From NCBI GenBank assembly GCA_900549545.1, contig URPA01000079.1, forward strand, positions 1 to 6,957: a DNA stretch of 6,957 bases, in the 5' to 3' direction. Shown here piece by piece: positions 6,443 to 6,957 of the stretch (the first letter of the stretch is position 1; each line of letters opens with the position of its first letter). Below the pieces are notes generated by a model. The model saw only the letters and a list, made by a program, of their open reading frames with translations, was not told the DNA's origin and ran no database searches. Source of the DNA: an uncultured Eubacteriales bacterium (GTDB lineage Bacteria > Bacillota > Clostridia > Oscillospirales > Oscillospiraceae). A program made the position numbers and the translations under genes.

Positions 6443-6470
6443 ATTATATACAATAATTATGAACTTTCAA
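6443..6470 (-). promoter_or_regulatory. Sigma-A promoter of the LCP gene
   Basis: On the minus strand TTGAAA (6465-6470), a 16-base AT-rich spacer and a consensus TATAAT (6443-6448). The leader to the ATG at 6386 is about 50 bases and includes an imperfect GGTGGC/GTCACC inverted repeat (about 6411-6425) of unknown meaning. Confidence 0.82.
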
Positions 6471-6702
6471 TGGCTAAAATTCTCAAATATTCTTAAGAAA
6501 ATATACCCCTCTGGCGGAAAAAATATAAACCTCCGCGTTAAAAGCGCTGTTTTTCGGTAATTTGCGCTGATTCGCGCGGCGCTCCCGACTCAATTTTCCG
6601 CAATTCGAGGCTGAATTTTGTGCAATCTGTCCCGCTCCTTTTCCACCGCCGGGCGTACAGTAGTGCAATGACAACAAAAGTACAAAAACTGCTTTGCGGC
6701 CC
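6471..6702. other. Intergenic region with no recognisable gene
   Basis: This is the middle of a roughly 400-base gap between the divergent LCP and lipoprotein genes. The only notable element is a 10-bp perfect palindrome, TTCTTAAGAA, at 6490-6499, just upstream of the LCP promoter, which could be a regulator site. The minus-strand reading frame across 6483-6740 has no RBS or protein-like features and is rejected. No RNA family was recognised. Confidence 0.6.
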
Positions 6703-6731
6703 TTGACTTCATCACCAAAAAGTGCTAAAGT
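6703..6731 (+). promoter_or_regulatory. Promoter of the lipoprotein gene (extended -10)
   Basis: TTGACT (6703-6708), a 17-base spacer and TAAAGT (6726-6731), with TG one base before the -10 box (6723-6724). The leader of about 55 bases contains a small hairpin, GGGGA/TCCCC (6749-6753 with 6760-6764), ending 14 bases before the RBS. Confidence 0.72.
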
Positions 6732-6791
6732 GTGTGCCATAATGACGGGGGGATTGTATTCCCCGCCTTAAAGATTACGGAGGAAACAGAA

Positions 6792-6914
6792 ATGAAAAAG
6801 ATTCTTGCACTTATCTGTGTTCTGGCAATGATGTTCGCGCTCTGCGCCTGCGGCAATTCTTCCGCTCCCGCTGAGTCTCAGGCTCCCTCTGAGAACGAGG
6901 CCGGCAGGTTATAA
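6792..6914 (+). pseudogene. Lipoprotein gene fragment: signal peptide and start of linker only
   Basis: The ATG at 6792 has GGAGG at 6779-6783, 8 bases upstream, and a good promoter. The 40-residue product is a classic lipoprotein signal peptide: basic MKK, a hydrophobic core (ILALICVLAMMFAL), a lipobox LCAC with the lipidated Cys at residue 20, then a Ser/Ala/Pro/Glu linker. This form is typical of ABC-transporter substrate-binding proteins and other surface lipoproteins of clostridia, but the functional domain is missing: the frame ends at TAA after ENEAGRL. Base composition becomes AT-rich at about 6910. A shift of one base near 6903 would keep the frame open to the window end, so a frameshift is possible, as are a mobile-element insertion and a genuine short lipopeptide. 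An upstream in-frame ATG at 6732 lies at the promoter and is rejected. Confidence 0.6.
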
Positions 6915-6957
6915 TGTGAAGTGCAACACCGAAAATAAAAAGAGACAATATGCAAAC

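Noticed and set aside
6483..6740. Minus-strand open frame in the LCP/lipoprotein gap
   Set aside because: No RBS, low-quality composition, and it overlaps both promoters.
1..6957. CRISPR array, tRNA or rRNA genes, complete insertion sequence
   Set aside because: No regularly spaced direct repeats, no tRNA-like cloverleaf and no transposase were seen. Only a possible mobile-element end at the right edge is worth checking.

Overview
The window reads like chromosome of a Gram-positive Firmicute, most likely a moderately GC-rich gut-type clostridium (Oscillospiraceae-like). This is inferred from strong AGGAGG-type ribosome binding sites, sigma-A promoters, a T-box leader, a LytR-CpsA-Psr (LCP) cell-wall enzyme and a lipoprotein signal peptide. 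No rRNA or tRNA gene and no CRISPR array is visible, so the taxonomy is not firm.

Layout, left to right. (1) Positions 1-102 hold the promoter and 5' part of a T-box leader RNA on the minus strand; its gene lies outside the window. (2) Divergent from it, an AT-rich gene at 294-815 (+) encodes a SUKH/SMI1-KNR4-like protein and ends at a perfect 16-bp bidirectional terminator (829-864). (3) Facing it is a minus-strand metal-resistance operon: an ArsR/SmtB-type repressor (2250-1903), a small HMA metal-binding protein (1901-1683) and a P1B-type ATPase (1686-868). The ATPase keeps its actuator domain but stops before the CPC helix and the phosphorylation and nucleotide-binding domains, so it looks like a broken pump. 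A perfect inverted repeat and three CATATG boxes at an exact 16-bp pitch overlap the operon promoter. (4) A second terminator (2328-2360) closes a two-gene minus-strand operon: a stand-alone E2/CAT-like acyltransferase-fold protein (5015-4131), whose expected catalytic His is Glu, followed 10 bases later by an AMP-forming acyl-CoA ligase (4120-2372). (5) A GC-rich hairpin (5110-5136) separates this from an LCP protein gene (6386-5157) with its own strong promoter. (6) At the right end, a well-formed promoter and RBS drive a lipoprotein gene on the plus strand that stops after 40 codons, where composition turns AT-rich. This may be a mobile-element boundary, a frameshift or an assembly edge.

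How the parts work together: the repressor should sense Zn/Cd/Pb-type metals and release the operon promoter, but export would fail without the rest of the ATPase. The ligase and E2-like protein probably act in sequence, one making an acyl-CoA and the other binding or transferring it; the substrate is unknown. The LCP protein probably attaches an anionic or capsular polymer to peptidoglycan. The most interesting items are the His-less E2-like protein paired with the ligase, the decapitated ATPase beside an AT-rich SUKH-like gene, and the interrupted lipoprotein.
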